This document shows positions 8,780-19,486 of a DNA stretch of 64,000 nt, one piece after another. This stretch comes from Phytophthora colocasiae (lineage: Eukaryota > Oomycota > Peronosporomycetes > Peronosporales > Peronosporaceae): assembly GCA_018806915.1 (NCBI GenBank), contig JAGKQI010000102.1, forward strand, positions 1,550,001-1,614,000, in the 5' to 3' direction. How positions within the stretch are numbered: the first letter of the stretch is position 1; each line of letters begins with the position of its first letter. The position numbers and the translations under genes are program-made. The notes under the pieces are model-generated. The model ran no database searches. It was not told the DNA's origin and saw nothing but the letters and a program-made list of their open reading frames with translations.

Positions 8780-10701
8780 TTAAGTGGTCATGTACGTGGA
8801 GATATCGATCTGGTCGGGAAGCTCCGGAATGTTCACCTCGAAACGCGACTGAACCTTGGCAAGCATTTCCGTGTCTTCCTCCGACGAGATGAAACTAATC
8901 GACAAGCCCTTGGTACCGAAACGGCCAGCACGGCCGACACGGTGAAGGTACTGGTCGCTGTCATTCGGGAAGTCGTAGTTGACAACAATGTTGACACGCT
9001 CGATATCCATACCACGGCCGAACAGATCCGTAGTCACCAGGATACGCTTCTGGAAGTCCTTGAAACTTTTGTATCGCTTGATACGCTCCTCCTGAGAGAG
9101 GTCAGCCGTGATGCAAATTGACGGGAAGTTGCACTCGTTTAGCAAACGGTTGAGCTCGCGTCCACGGTTCTTCTTGGACACAAAGATCACCACTTGGTTG
9201 AACTCAAGTGCATCCAGCAGGTCGTTTAGCTTACGGTTCTTCTCAGACTCCTCGAGCTTAATGAAGTACTGCTGCAGACCGTGAAGTGTCAGCTTCGTTT
9301 CGTCATCGACGTAGATTTCCATCGGCTACATAGTAAAATGACAACGGTCAAATACATGAAGCAGAGTAAAAGAGCACCCGTCATTCAACGAGTCACTTAC
9401 ATCCTGGCAGAACTTGCGGCACACCGGACGAATCTCCTTGCTCAGAGTAGCCGAAAACATCATCACTTGCTTGTCGTGCGGGGTAGCCTTGAAGATCTCC
9501 TGAATGTCGCGACGCATGTCTGTTCCAAACATTTTTGTTAGCCTGGTAACATCATTTTCGCAATCTTATTACACGGCGTACCGATGGCCTCAAGCATTTT
9601 GTCACACTCGTCCATGACGAAGTGCTTCACCTTGTCCAGCTTCAAGGTCTTTTCGCGAAGCAGACCCAGGATACGGCCGGGCGTACCCACGAGGATGTGA
9701 GGCGGGTTGTTCTTCAGAGCCTCACGGTTCTGTGCAATGGGCACACCTGCAAGCAGCAATCATCAGTTGTTGAACTAATACCAAAATGTTACCTGGGTCT
9801 TCACTAGACATACCGCCGTAGAATACGCCGGTCTTGACATCCACCAGGTACTTGCTGAAACGCTCGTACTCGTGGGCAATCTGGAACGCCAGCTCACGAG
9901 TGTGGCACATGACCACAACGCTAATCTGGCCGTCGACGGGTTCGATCTATAGAAATCACAGCATTTTAATCAACAATAATAACAAACAACGCAATAGTCG
10001 TTACTGTACCTGGTGCAGCGTAGCAAGAACGAACACAGCAGTCTTGCCCATACCCGACTTAGCTTGGCAAATGATGTCCATTCCGAGCACAGCTTGGGGA
10101 ATGCACTCGTGTTGGACTGTACACACCAAATTTCAGCACATGCTTGTCAGATATTGGAACCACATCGTTCAAAGGGTGCATAAATACCTTACCTTCCGAA
10201 GGGTGTTCGAAACCACAGTCCACGACAGCGCGCAGGCACTCGGGCTTCAGGATAAAGTCGCGGAAACCGGAACTGTGGATGCCGACGTAGTGGCCCCTGT
10301 AGACGGCGATTACCATTCCCGGCACAGTGTCGGAACAGATACAGAAGAATTTGTTAACAAACTGGTCTCTTTCCCTCTCTCTGAGAGGTCCCGGGCGGAT
10401 TGAGCTGATGAGCAGCCGAATATCGATGGCGTCATTAAGACGGCTTTCAAGAGGTCCCCCGCACACGGACAGGCGAGCAAGAAAGCGTTGTCTTCTCCCC
10501 CTCGGCATCGCTTTCTCCTGAGCTCTTCTCCCCCCGTCTCTCAGGTTTCCCCCCCTCTCAAATTAAGCGATATCTTTTAATTCCTTACTTCTTGGCGTCC
10601 TTTCCCTCGGCAGCGGCCTTGGAGGCGTCCGTCGTCGTCTCCTCCTCCTCTTCGTAGTCGACCAACTCGTCGTCGAACTCTTTGTTCTCCTCGCCCGGCA
10701 T
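8780..10701 (-). CDS. SUB2: UAP56/Sub2-type DEAD-box (DECD) RNA helicase
   Basis: Seven exons read leftward (10589-10701, 10193-10296, 10010-10116, 9793-9946, 9582-9746, 9401-9519, 8780-9325) and give 435 aa. Motifs appear in order: Q-motif region ([16 protein letters not shown]), motif [12 protein letters not shown], Ia TREL, Ib GTPGR, motif II DECD in place of DEAD, motif [26 protein letters not shown] and [16 protein letters not shown] plus the acidic N-terminus ([20 protein letters not shown]) identifies UAP56/Sub2. This helicase promotes spliceosome assembly and mRNA export within TREX. Introns 2-6 are 46-76 bp but intron 1 is 292 bp and pyrimidine-rich. The gene is divergent from the NYN-domain gene and converges on MFAP1. 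Confidence 0.97.
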
Positions 10702-10970
10702 GATTCTTGGGTTTCTAGGGCTAAAGCTAGGCTGGCTGCGGTCAGAGCGCTACGCGGCAGTCTGTTGGCGCGGAGGGCTTTTCGGTTGTGTGGACTGAGC
10801 GGGAAACCCGAAATCCAAAAAAGTAGAGAATTTTTTTCCAGATTTTCAGGAGGGACTTGGGCGGGGCGACATCTGACTCCGTGTTATTGGTCAAAAGATA
10901 ACTATTTTCAACCAATAAAAATCACATAGCAATTGGCAGTTTTTCTTCTTTCTGACGACGGCTTCCATCC
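10702..10970. promoter_or_regulatory. Bidirectional promoter with inverted CCAAT boxes (SUB2 / NYN gene)
   Basis: The 269-bp gap between two divergent start codons contains TTATTGGT at about 10882-10889 and its exact inverse ACCAATAA at about 10911-10918. Paired CCAAT boxes of this kind recur in other divergent promoters of this window. No TATA box is evident. Function is inferred from position only. Confidence 0.5.
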
Positions 10971-12987
10971 ATGGCCTCTACGGAGTCGAGCATGGAGAGC
11001 GCTGGGGGTACTCGTACTGCACTTGTCATCGGTGCGTATACCGATGCGTGTGTATTGTCATCTTATGTGGAACCTATAAACGAAACTGACGGGATTTTGT
11101 GTGTGCAGATGGATCTTACGCAATTATTGGAGCTCGTAAAATGGTACATCGAATACGTTGGAGTGTAGCTTCTGTGTGATTTACTGAGTATTGTCACGAC
11201 AACAGGGTGGGAAAATTGACTACATCAAGCTTCGTACTGCGCTGGAAGTGCAGGCATCTACGCAATTCGGAGGTAGGCTGTGACTTTTTACAAGTCATTT
11301 CGTTGTTGTGTTGCATTCGTGCGCAATTTCCTTTAGGTTTCTCTATACCTGCAAGGTTATAAGGCTGAAGATCACCACAGATGCTTGTTGACCTAGTCCT
11401 GTCTCCCAGATTGCTGGTTCTTTGACCAGAACCCTTCTACACAGCGACTCAATCCAGCGTTAACAGCAGAGTATAACAGGCTGAAGTTTGCGCCACCAGA
11501 AGGCCCACAGGTTTGTCGAATTATTGTGCTTGGTGTCGGGTATTTATTGAGGCTTGGTTCATGTTGGCAGTTCCAAGTCAGTTTGTTCCCGATGAAAAAG
11601 TATAGTTGCCATTGCCATAAATGCGGGAACAACTTCACACAGAACGTTCAGAAAGGTGTTGACAACGGGTACGTGCTTTGATCTTATGGGTTACAGTACC
11701 TAAGGTGCGACAACTACTTATTGAATGCACACTCGCTACAGAATTGCAACCAAGATCCTGTCACTTGCTTATGAAAATGTGCGTGGATTCAGTGTTCAGT
11801 CACATTATTCTCCTCACTTATAGCAGCACTCCATGAATCTTGTTTTGAATATGTGCAGATCTGTGACCGCTTCATATTGTTTGCTGGTACGTATGTGCGG
11901 TGGCTTGTTTCTATTTGATGAGAGTTTGTAAGCTGATTCACGCATGTACGGAGCAGGAGATGGTGATTTTTATAGCTCTCTTAGCCACGTTCGCAACGTA
12001 TTGCGAAAGGATATATGGGTTATTGGTAAGTGTTTATTACGGGATATTTATCTGCGTTGTGTTAGAGATACTTAAGTATAGAAATAAGTTCTAACACTGC
12101 ACATTGCTGACAGGTTATCGAGGGACAGTATCAGGAGACCTGCAGCAGCTGGCATCGAGAGTTATCTGGATGAATGACTTGTGGCCTCAGGTTCAGAATG
12201 TTCACCCGGGGCGATATCAGGGTCAAGGACATAGAGATGAAGAACGCAGGGAAGGAAAACGACGAGGTGACGGGCGAAAAAAAGATGATGAAGTACGATG
12301 GTTTGAGGATCATAAAGGCGAAAATTTCCACCTTAATAATGGTTCAGCCTCGCCGCCTAGCGACTTTGGTAGTGGTCGCCAAGTGGTCATTGCTCCCGTA
12401 GAATCCGAGTATTCGGATCGTGCTGACCAACCAGCACGTGGAAGAGTTCGGGGGCATGTCGAGCGCATGAATGGAAGAGGCCGCGGGAGAAATGGAAGGG
12501 GGAGAAGCCGAACGCGCTCGAGGGGTCGATCACGTGCTAATAGCAAGGAAGTCATCTCTAAACCTGCTGCCGAAAGCACAGCAAGCGGCCCAATCGGAGC
12601 AGGGACTAAGCGGAAGAAAGGTTTTACAGGTGAAGGAAAACGAGCCGATGAAGGGACAAATAGCAAGAAGCGAAAAAGAAATGGTATAGATGTGCTAGTG
12701 GTGCTCGTAGGAGTCTTCTAACTGACATTCTTGCGTTTGAAGGTAACAATGAGCGAGGGAGGTCGAAACGGGGAGGGGGGCTTGGGGGCAAGGAGACTGA
12801 TGATGTGCCAGTTGTCACCTTGTCCGATTTCAGTTCTGATGAGGAGCTTGGAGGCAAGCCGTTTCCGTTGGCGTTGCCTGTTCCAGTGGGGCAGGCAATG
12901 ACAGCACAGAGCCGTGGTGATGCAATGGATGAAATCGGTGCAAGAGCAAAAGTTATCAATCTGGCTTCGGACACTGAAAGTGAGTGA
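10971..12987 (+). CDS. NYN-domain (PIN-like) putative RNA-binding ribonuclease
   Basis: Ten exons (10971-11031, 11109-11143, 11206-11272, 11410-11510, 11571-11668, 11742-11778, 11859-11886, 11957-12025, 12114-12683, 12743-12987) join cleanly into 436 aa. The first 200 residues form an NYN/LabA-like domain with the conserved acidic residues: ALVIDGSY, QKGVDNGIATKI, ILFAGDGDF, and KDIWVIGYRGTVSGDLQQLA. A Cys-His cluster (CHCHKCGN) is inserted before the second acid. The C-terminal half is Arg/Gly/Ser-rich (GRGRGRNGRGRSRTRSRGR), typical of RNA binding, and ends with SDFSSDEE and SDTESE acidic patches. Likely a metal-dependent RNase or RNA-binding protein; the substrate is unknown. Short exons (28-37 bp) are unusual for the region. 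The gene shares its promoter with SUB2. Confidence 0.85.
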
Positions 12988-13125
12988 TAAGGTACTCCAA
13001 GAAGTGTACTACAAGATTTCGACGTGAAAGGTGTCGAATCTTCAAGGAAGATTGGATGGAGACAAATTTGCAAGCACTACACTGTGTCAAGTTATGGTAT
13101 AGCTGTGGAGGACCGGAATAGTGGA

Positions 13126-14114
13126 TTAGCGGAGTGGAATATCGAAGTGCTTGTTGCCAATGGCGACGTGGACTGTTGCAACGCTTGTCGTAAACCAACT
13201 GGGTGCTGTGGCCTGCTGCGTCTCTAGTCGGGGAGAGAGGAGGTTTTCACATTGCTCTGGTGTTAGTTGTGCAAGCTCTTCGCCCAAGGAAGAGGCAATG
13301 CTGACATGCGGAATGGGATCCTAGAGATCAGAGCAACGACAAAAGCGCGCAACACGACACGGGCCATCGGCAGCAAACACAACGACAAAGGGAGTTGAAT
13401 ATTACCACTAGGTTTCATGATTCTGTGTGCAAGAAAGAAAATCGTACCGCATAATAAGTGGGTCGCTTAATCCGTGCGAGACACTGATCAACGCAGCGCA
13501 GCACTTGAATGAACTGCTGCTCTCCGTCACAAACGCGAAGCGCTAGGAACGAACGCGTCTTGTCATCGTTTACTAGTACGATTGCTTTCCGCAGCGTAAC
13601 GCCAAAACTGCGTTGTACGCCAAATCATGAGCAAGCTTTTTGAGCGAGGCATGTCATGAAGAGTTATCACGTACCGTTGTCGCCATTTGAGTGCAGCTCG
13701 AAGCGAGTCCACAAAGCTGTCGATCTGGTCATAGGTGATGACAAAAGGCCGCGAGAGACTCATGTGCAACACATTCTCTCCTTTAATTGATGCAGTGTTG
13801 GCGAGTCCAAGATCTTCGAAAGGGATCAATATTACCGCGTCATTGAGGATCTCCTGCGCACGTTGAATGACATTCCCAGCAAGTTCTCGAAGCTCCTGGT
13901 TAACTGGGATATCGATTCGCACATGGCTTGGCCAATTGCCATCCACGTGAGGGAACGCTCGCTTCCACTGCGCCCCGTCGGATCGCCTCCTCTTAGAACC
14001 AACCTGGGGATCTTGAGCAGCAGCAGAAGACTCAATTTGGCTATCTGACACGTCTGAGGCAGCGTCGTCCGAGGACTCAGAGGAAGATCCGTAGGCGGCG
14101 ACTATCGACTCCAT
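13126..14114 (-). CDS. USB1: USB1 (Mpn1) U6 snRNA 3' phosphodiesterase
   Basis: Three exons (13675-14114, 13448-13607, 13126-13320) give 264 aa. The protein is a 2H phosphoesterase: the first HxS motif is VLHMSLSRP, and the second is PHVSIASSLGEEL in the last exon. Around them lie USB1-typical segments: SHVRIDIPVN, DKTRSFLALRV, RCVDQCLARIKRPTYY and a C-terminus ending VAIGNKHFDIPLR. USB1 trims the oligouridine tail of U6 snRNA and leaves a protected end. The start at 14114 (MESIVAAYGSSSESSDD) fits the family's short acidic N-terminus better than an upstream in-frame ATG at 14150. It is one of several splicing-related genes here and lies 75 bp from the end of NSE3 on the same strand. Confidence 0.93.
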
Positions 14115-14189
14115 CGGTTTGCGATCGAATGGCAGAATATGAAAGGACAAAAACGGGGAAAAGTGCTAAAATGAAATGCTGCTACTGCC

Positions 14190-15545
14190 TTAGTTGTCCT
14201 CTGCCAAGACTTCATTAATCTGTACGTCGGATGGAGGGCGTCCTGTGATTAACTGCACAAAAACATTATCAAAATGTGCCCAAAGAGAAATCAAGCGAAC
14301 ATCCCATACCTTGCACACGAAGTTCAAAATCTGCACCTTGCTCACTTCGAGGAACGTCCGAGGGCCGTACTGGTAATATTTGACCTTCTTTAAGTCTGCA
14401 TCAAGTTCCGACGTGGCATTCAGGTACCTAGAGAATGTAGTGTAGATAAGCATTGTGCTAGTACGTTATGCCATCATACGTTTCACTTACAGTTGGCTCT
14501 CAAATGTCTTGAAGAGGAGAGGAATATCTCCAAGCTGTGGATGGTTCACTTTTAGCTTCACTGTCGAGTCCAGACGGATTAACTGCTGCCATAACTCGTC
14601 TGCATCAGTGAACACACAACAATTAGATGAGCTTACAACACACTCAGGCACATAAGTGAATTACCACAAACCTTCTGAAAGTCGCCGAGCCGGAGCACAC
14701 CACAAAAGACCCAGTACCATCATGAGGAACCCGCGTGAGGCAGCCTTGCCCGTTTTGTTCATCCGTAGCAAGTGCTCCTGTGACGATGCATTATTAAGCA
14801 CCAGGTAGAGCTCCTTGTTGGTGTTGTCCTCCACCTGCTCCACTCGGTAGCCAAACACGCCTTCGATCTTCTTTTTGGCGTGGAAGAAAAAGTATCTGCA
14901 GCAGAAATCACGAATGGCATTTATTAGCACACCTACATCATCCGTCACTACATGACACAATAGTAGCTCACCTTGACACATTCTTATACTGTGGGAACAC
15001 CTCCTTGCTAATGTCTGCGAATTTAATTGGGAGCTTCAAGCCGCCTTTGTACAACATGTACCGCACCAGCTTCGCCGTGAGCTCTTCGATCGCCTACTTC
15101 CACAACCACATCAGCATAACAAACCTCTCCCAAATACTACTGATCAACATACCTTGTCCGACAGCTTCTGCAATGCTTTGGGCAGGGACGGCTCCTTGTT
15201 TTTCTTAGTGCCCATTCCTCCACCTTCTTCATCATCATCGTCACCTGCGAGAAGCTCGGCTTGACTCATCTGCATTGCGTAGTCCGTTTGTGTAAAGTCA
15301 AGCCTCTCATCCTCCTCGTCTTCGTTGTTGTCTTCCTCGTCGCTGGGACCATCAGCCACCACCACGTTCGTGGGCAAAACGTCATCGTCACTCTCTTCGC
15401 TGTCCATCGAGTCGCCTGTGCGGGTCATAAATAAAAGTTAGACAGCGTAAATGATAGAGAACGAGAATATGGACACAAACTCACGGTGCCGCGATCGCTT
15501 GCTGTGCTGGAAGGCCTCGTCGCGTCGACGCTTGATCTTGGCCAT
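14190..15545 (-). CDS. NSE3: NSE3/MAGE-domain subunit of the SMC5/6 complex
   Basis: Seven exons (15485-15545, 15153-15415, 14972-15093, 14672-14895, 14491-14599, 14310-14427, 14190-14252) give 319 aa with all phases consistent. After a basic start (MAKIKRRRDEAFQHSKRSR) and an acidic region there is a MAGE homology domain: tandem winged-helix segments with LVRYMLYKGGLKLPIKF, FGYRVEQVED, YLVLNNAS, RGFLMMVLGLLWCAPA, LWQQLIRLD, YYQYGPRTFLEVSKVQIL and KLITGRPPSD. In organisms outside mammals the single MAGE protein is Nse3, which pairs with Nse1 and Nse4 in the SMC5/6 complex for DNA repair and replication-fork stability. Upstream lies an E2F-like element shared with histone H4. NBS1, another repair gene, is 660 bp away. 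Confidence 0.92.
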
Positions 15546-15560
15546 GGTTAGAATGCAATT

Positions 15561-15574
15561 CCCGCGCTTTTTGC
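15561..15574 (-). promoter_or_regulatory. E2F-like element upstream of NSE3, identical to one upstream of histone H4
   Basis: The 14-mer CCCGCGCTTTTTGC at 15561-15574 occurs again, exact and in the same orientation relative to the gene, at 60876-60889 upstream of histone H4. Read on the coding strand it contains AAAAGCGCGGG, which fits the E2F/DP consensus TTTSSCGC. It sits in the 97-bp gap between NSE3 and a divergent small gene. Confidence 0.5.
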
Positions 15575-15642
15575 TAAAATGTGAGAAATCCGAATATTTA
15601 CGTTAAGACATTGAAGTTGGCATTTTGCAAGCTGCACTAAGG

Positions 15643-15957
15643 ATGAGGGACGTCTACGCTTTCTCCCTACTCTCACTGGAAGTTGCAGCTGTTCATGCGA
15701 AGCCAAGTAGCTCTATCTCGTCGTTGGAGGATCTCTGGATCTTCATTGCGGTGGTTTACGCGGCTGTTCTCGTGCCGCTGGTCAGCTACTTCCTCTACTC
15801 GATCGTGAGAGATCCTGCGACGCAGCAAGTGCTGGAGACAATGTGGGCGAGGCTGAAGCAGCAAACATTCGCATTTCTCGGGCCTAGACCACGCGGCACT
15901 GCCATCAGACACGAGCGAGAAGCATTGTTGACTCACGAAGGCAAGAAACATAGATAA
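15643..15957 (+). CDS. Small single-pass membrane protein, unknown function
   Basis: A 104-aa open frame starting at the ATG at 15643. An N-terminal hydrophobic stretch (YAFSLLSLEVAAVHA) could be a signal peptide. It is followed by Ser-rich residues and a strong membrane segment (LWIFIAVVYAAVLVPLVSYF, residues about 35-57), then a basic, mostly helical tail ending EGKKHR. I do not recognise the family. Support comes from the clear membrane topology, a start 97 bp from the divergent NSE3 start and a stop well before NBS1. No intron is needed. It may be a small ER or vacuolar membrane protein; this is inference from hydropathy only. Confidence 0.6.
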   Translation: MRDVYAFSLLSLEVAAVHAKPSSSISSLEDLWIFIAVVYAAVLVPLVSYFLYSIVRDPATQQVLETMWARLKQQTFAFLGPRPRGTAIRHEREALLTHEGKKHR

Positions 15958-16206
15958 GGAGGCAACATTTTGTATGCGTCGACAGTGTTGCCTTGACGAG
16001 TGCTATATGTAGTGCTAAACGGATATAACTTCACCTTGAGCATGAAAGTTAAGGTGGGAAGAGAAAATGTCGGAGAGAAGTAGAAGAACACATTGAAGAA
16101 GAACATACTGTTCTAACTACGTGCTACATACCATGAAGCGGGTCAACCCACTTCAACTATTGTCAAAATCACAATACGTACCGGTATTGTCAAATCACGA
16201 AAAGCG

Positions 16207-18117
16207 ATGTGGGTCTTGGACGTGGTGGCGGGCGACGGCGGCAGCGGAGACACGACCTTCTACCTCGTAGCCGGCGAGTGGAGCGTGGGGCGCAAACGCT
16301 GCCATTTTAACTTCCAAGCGGACTCTTCTATCTCGCGCACTCACGCGCTGATACGCGTGGGGACCTTGACACCAGAACAACTGGAAGACCCATCGACTCG
16401 GCCGACGCTGGAACTAGTGGATCAAAATTCGCGCTTTGGCTCCTTCGTGAACGAAGAGCAATGTTTCAAGTCACGCAGCTTGCGGCATGGCGACAAAATC
16501 TCCTTCGGGGCCAAGAAAACAGTTCTCCGAGTGCGCTACCAAGTGTTTGTGCTCGTGGCCTCCCGAATTCAACGCGCCAGTCGCACGCAGGTCAATGACA
16601 CGTGCCAACGTCTAGGTATGCACTTAATACCAGCCGAGAGCAAGGACGCTACGCACTGTATCATGGAACCGGGGCGCATTGTGGCAACGGTTAAAGTGCT
16701 GTGGGCGCTGGTGTACAATCAGCCAGTGGTGTGTACGCCGTGGATCTACGCTATTATGAATCGATCGAGCCTAGCAGAGCCATTACCGAGGTGTGAAGAG
16801 TTCCTTCCGTCAGATCCGTCGATTCCATCGGTTGAGAGCCATTATCTGCCGAATCCTCTGCGCAAGACGCTCTATCAAGGATGTGCAGTGGTGTTTCTGA
16901 CACCACAGTCGATGCAAGAACTCATTGCAGCAATGGGCGGCACGGTCATTGCTGCGTACAAAGATTTTGAAGAAGATAACAACTTGTTACGCGAATTGGA
17001 TTCTCTGTCTTCGAGTAAACGGCTGCTGCTTGTGGAGCCTTCGCAAGGAACAGGATTTTCCAGCACGGCTGGTCATAGTGAACACCGAGGTAACTCTGCT
17101 GTATTAGACCCTCCCTTCCCTGTAGAAGTTGTGGAGCGGCGTGTGGAATTATTTAAGTCGATGGGCGCTGTTTTCACGAGCGTGCAGGAACTTGCAGCGA
17201 GTGTGATTTTCGTCAAGCCGCCCACATCATCGAACGATTCGACATTTAGCAGTAGTCTTGCCAGCTACGCAGGCTCTTCCGTCCAAATCATGAGCTTTCC
17301 GGAGCATTTGAGCTTACGAAGTGCTACCTCAACAGCAGAACACGAAGATGATGATGTGAAGTCAAGTAAAGAAGACGAAGACATTGAATCTGTGGAAGAA
17401 TCCACACACGACGATCCCGATGTGGTGATCAAGGAGAGTTCCGAGCTGCAGGATGCTCCTAACTACGAAAGTGCTGAGGTACTAATTGCTTTTGATTCGG
17501 GAAGAGATTGCAGTTGCATTACTGAATGAGTTATGTTATGTGTTCATGTACAGATCAAGGATGACGTCGTTGAAGACACCGATATTAACATTGTGCAGCT
17601 TCCCGTCATGGAAGAAACTCAAAGACAAGGTAAATACTTGGGCCTAAACTATATGATGATATTATCTGACTCGTGTGACTATTGATTAGTACCGTCGTCA
17701 TCGACCAAAAACGAGCGAGAAGAATCGTATCACAAAATAAACGAGGAAGGAGTCTCAACCTGGATGTCTTCACGTGTTCTGCAGCCACGAGACGTAAAGT
17801 TCGAGGAGGAAGATGTAGGGAAACCAATCATTGTAAACTGCTCTTTGGTTGTCAAGAAGAGAGAACCCTCTCGCTCAGACAAGAGAGGAGGAAACGGGTT
17901 GGTGAACTATAAGCGCTTCAAGAAAGGCAACGGGTGTGGCTCGCGCTCACGCTCCTCAACGGCATCGTTATTTCCCCAGCAGACTGTTGTTAGTGTGGTC
18001 GACAATCCGGAACGTGAAGCGCTTCACGAAGATTTGGAAGCTATGGAGGAGCAGGAACGGATTGCGGAGGAGTTGTTTGCGATGGGTGAAGGAAGAACCA
18101 AGAAGAAACTTTTTTAG
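16207..18117 (+). CDS. NBN: NBS1/nibrin, MRN complex subunit
   Basis: Three exons (16207-17478, 17554-17629, 17690-18117) give 591 aa. Residues about 20-108 form an FHA domain with the expected GRKRCHFNF, SSISRTHALI and NSRFGSFVNEEQC motifs. Two BRCT-like repeats follow (about 115-330: LGMHLIPAESKDATHCIM, VCTPWIYAIM, QGCAVVFLTPQSM). After an acidic region (EDEDIESVEESTHDDPD) the C-terminus holds NYKRFKKGN near residue 522, which matches the Mre11-binding motif NFKKFxK of Nbs1 proteins. An acidic helix and basic end (EELFAMGEGRTKKKLF) resemble the ATM/Tel1-binding tail. NBS1 brings Mre11-Rad50 and ATM to phosphorylated proteins at DNA breaks. The FHA-BRCT-BRCT order and binding motif make the assignment strong. 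Confidence 0.93.
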
Positions 18118-18222
18118 GCTATGCGAAATCAATAATTTATCACAAAAAGCTGGGACTCAATCCACGAATCAATGTGTACTTGAAGTATTACTTAGCGGGC
18201 GATCAGTTGTTATCAAGACCAC

Positions 18223-19320
18223 TTACTTGCCGTTGAAGAGGGCCTTCTTCGAGACCTGGAGCTCCTGACCGAGCGAGTTTTCGATGGCGAGTTCGTTCGC
18301 GGCTTGCGTGATCTTGTCAAGCGCCGACTCCTCAGTTTCCTTGTGTGACTGCTGCTTTTCGGGCACATAGTACTCGCCAATTCGCGACGCACCACGCCCA
18401 GATCGCGGCATCAAATGTGCCTCACAGCCGTCCAGCTTGTTCGCCAGCAGCTGAATTCTTTCCGAGAACCGGTCTCGGTTCTCGCGTTCTTGCATCGTGT
18501 TCGAGCTCAGAGTACGCATCCATAAAAACTCTTCCGACAGAACACTGACTACCCGCGAACCAAGAGAACTCATAAAGTAGTCGATCTCCAGCGTGTAGTA
18601 TCGGTTCCAACAGTTGCCCCAGCGTTCCAGCCTCGCGCTTTCATCCGTGACAATCGTTCCATCAGGCGTCTCATTCACAGGAGCAGCAAACTCAGGCGGA
18701 TACACACGGAACGCTCCCATTTCCGGACGTTTTTTTGCCAGTGAGCGCAGTGGATCCAACACAATGGCCAGCCACGGGTTGCCATGAGGGTCTTCTGAGC
18801 GTTGCCACTGCAGTTGCGTGCTGACGTCCGTAGCTGAAAGGAAGCAGTGGCTGTGCACTTCCACGTCGAATGGATGGCTGTGGTACCAGCCCATAAATCT
18901 CTCTTTACGCGTCTGCTCCACGGCTTCACCTAGCGAGATCATGTAGTTAATCACTTCCGCGTCGTCCGCCAGTACACGCGTCTCAGCACCCTCAATAGGT
19001 AGTGGGAAGCAGTCGGTGACCACGAGAGTATGGGCATCTCCAGCATCTCTGTCTGTACCAGTGGATGGTCGTCCCATGATGAGACCCATGATCTCCACGG
19101 GTTTCCCACCGGCTTTGATACCTTTCTCCACGCCGGAATTGGCGTGATTGAGCATCTTCATTGTGGCGGAAGGCGACACAATCACCTTCTTAAAGTACTT
19201 TGGGTCCTGCATCCACACCTTATTGTTGCGCACGTCCTTGAGAACGTCTTCGTCGAACGCGTACGCGGCGTCCGACTTGGACGTCGTGGCGGGAGCTGCA
19301 GCCTTCTTCGTCTCGCTCAT
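18223..19320 (-). CDS. CSN5: COP9 signalosome subunit 5 (CSN5/JAB1) with a variant JAMM loop
   Basis: A single exon encodes 365 aa. An MPN+ domain shows the catalytic Glu at residue 76 (KPVEIMGLIMGRP) and GWYHSHP (His147, His149). Further family features are VIVSPSATMKMLNHA, RVLADDAEVINYMISLGEA, LAIVLDPLRSLAKKRPEMGAF and a C-terminal helical region with SERIQLLANKLDGCEAHLMP. CSN5 removes NEDD8 from cullins as the active subunit of the signalosome. Oddly, the normal HSHPGYGCWLSGID is replaced by HSHPFDVEVHSHCFLSATD, so the zinc-binding Asp (Asp165) lies five residues further from His149 than in the usual HxHx10D. The gene is divergent from the giant ASH-domain gene, 166 bp away. Confidence 0.93.
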   Translation of the reverse strand: MSETKKAAAPATTSKSDAAYAFDEDVLKDVRNNKVWMQDPKYFKKVIVSPSATMKMLNHANSGVEKGIKAGGKPVEIMGLIMGRPSTGTDRDAGDAHTLVVTDCFPLPIEGAETRVLADDAEVINYMISLGEAVEQTRKERFMGWYHSHPFDVEVHSHCFLSATDVSTQLQWQRSEDPHGNPWLAIVLDPLRSLAKKRPEMGAFRVYPPEFAAPVNETPDGTIVTDESARLERWGNCWNRYYTLEIDYFMSSLGSRVVSVLSEEFLWMRTLSSNTMQERENRDRFSERIQLLANKLDGCEAHLMPRSGRGASRIGEYYVPEKQQSHKETEESALDKITQAANELAIENSLGQELQVSKKALFNGK

Positions 19321-19340
19321 CTTATGGAAGATTGATGTCT

Positions 19341-19425
19341 GTGACCCAAAATGAATGGGTCACTGTCTATTTTCAACCAATCGATAATTTTGTTTAATGG
19401 CACCCAAAATCGGATTGGCTTAAAA
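19341..19425. promoter_or_regulatory. Divergent promoter CSN5 / giant ASH gene: inverted repeat and CCAAT pair
   Basis: GTGACCC (19341-19347) and GGGTCAC (19357-19363) form an inverted repeat with a 9-bp spacer, 20 bp upstream of the CSN5 start. It could bind a dimeric regulator. AACCAATCG (about 19375-19383) and CGGATTGGC (about 19411-19419) are oppositely oriented CCAAT boxes. Roles are inferred from position. Confidence 0.4.
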
Positions 19426-19486
19426 TCACTTGCCTATAATCTATGGAGCCTCCCGACGGTCCACACTCTTGACCTGCTGGAACCTC

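Noticed and set aside
16020..16065. Inverted words AACTTCACCTT / AAGTTAAGGTGG upstream of NBS1
   Set aside because: The match is imperfect and not repeated in other promoters, so it is not distinguishable from chance.
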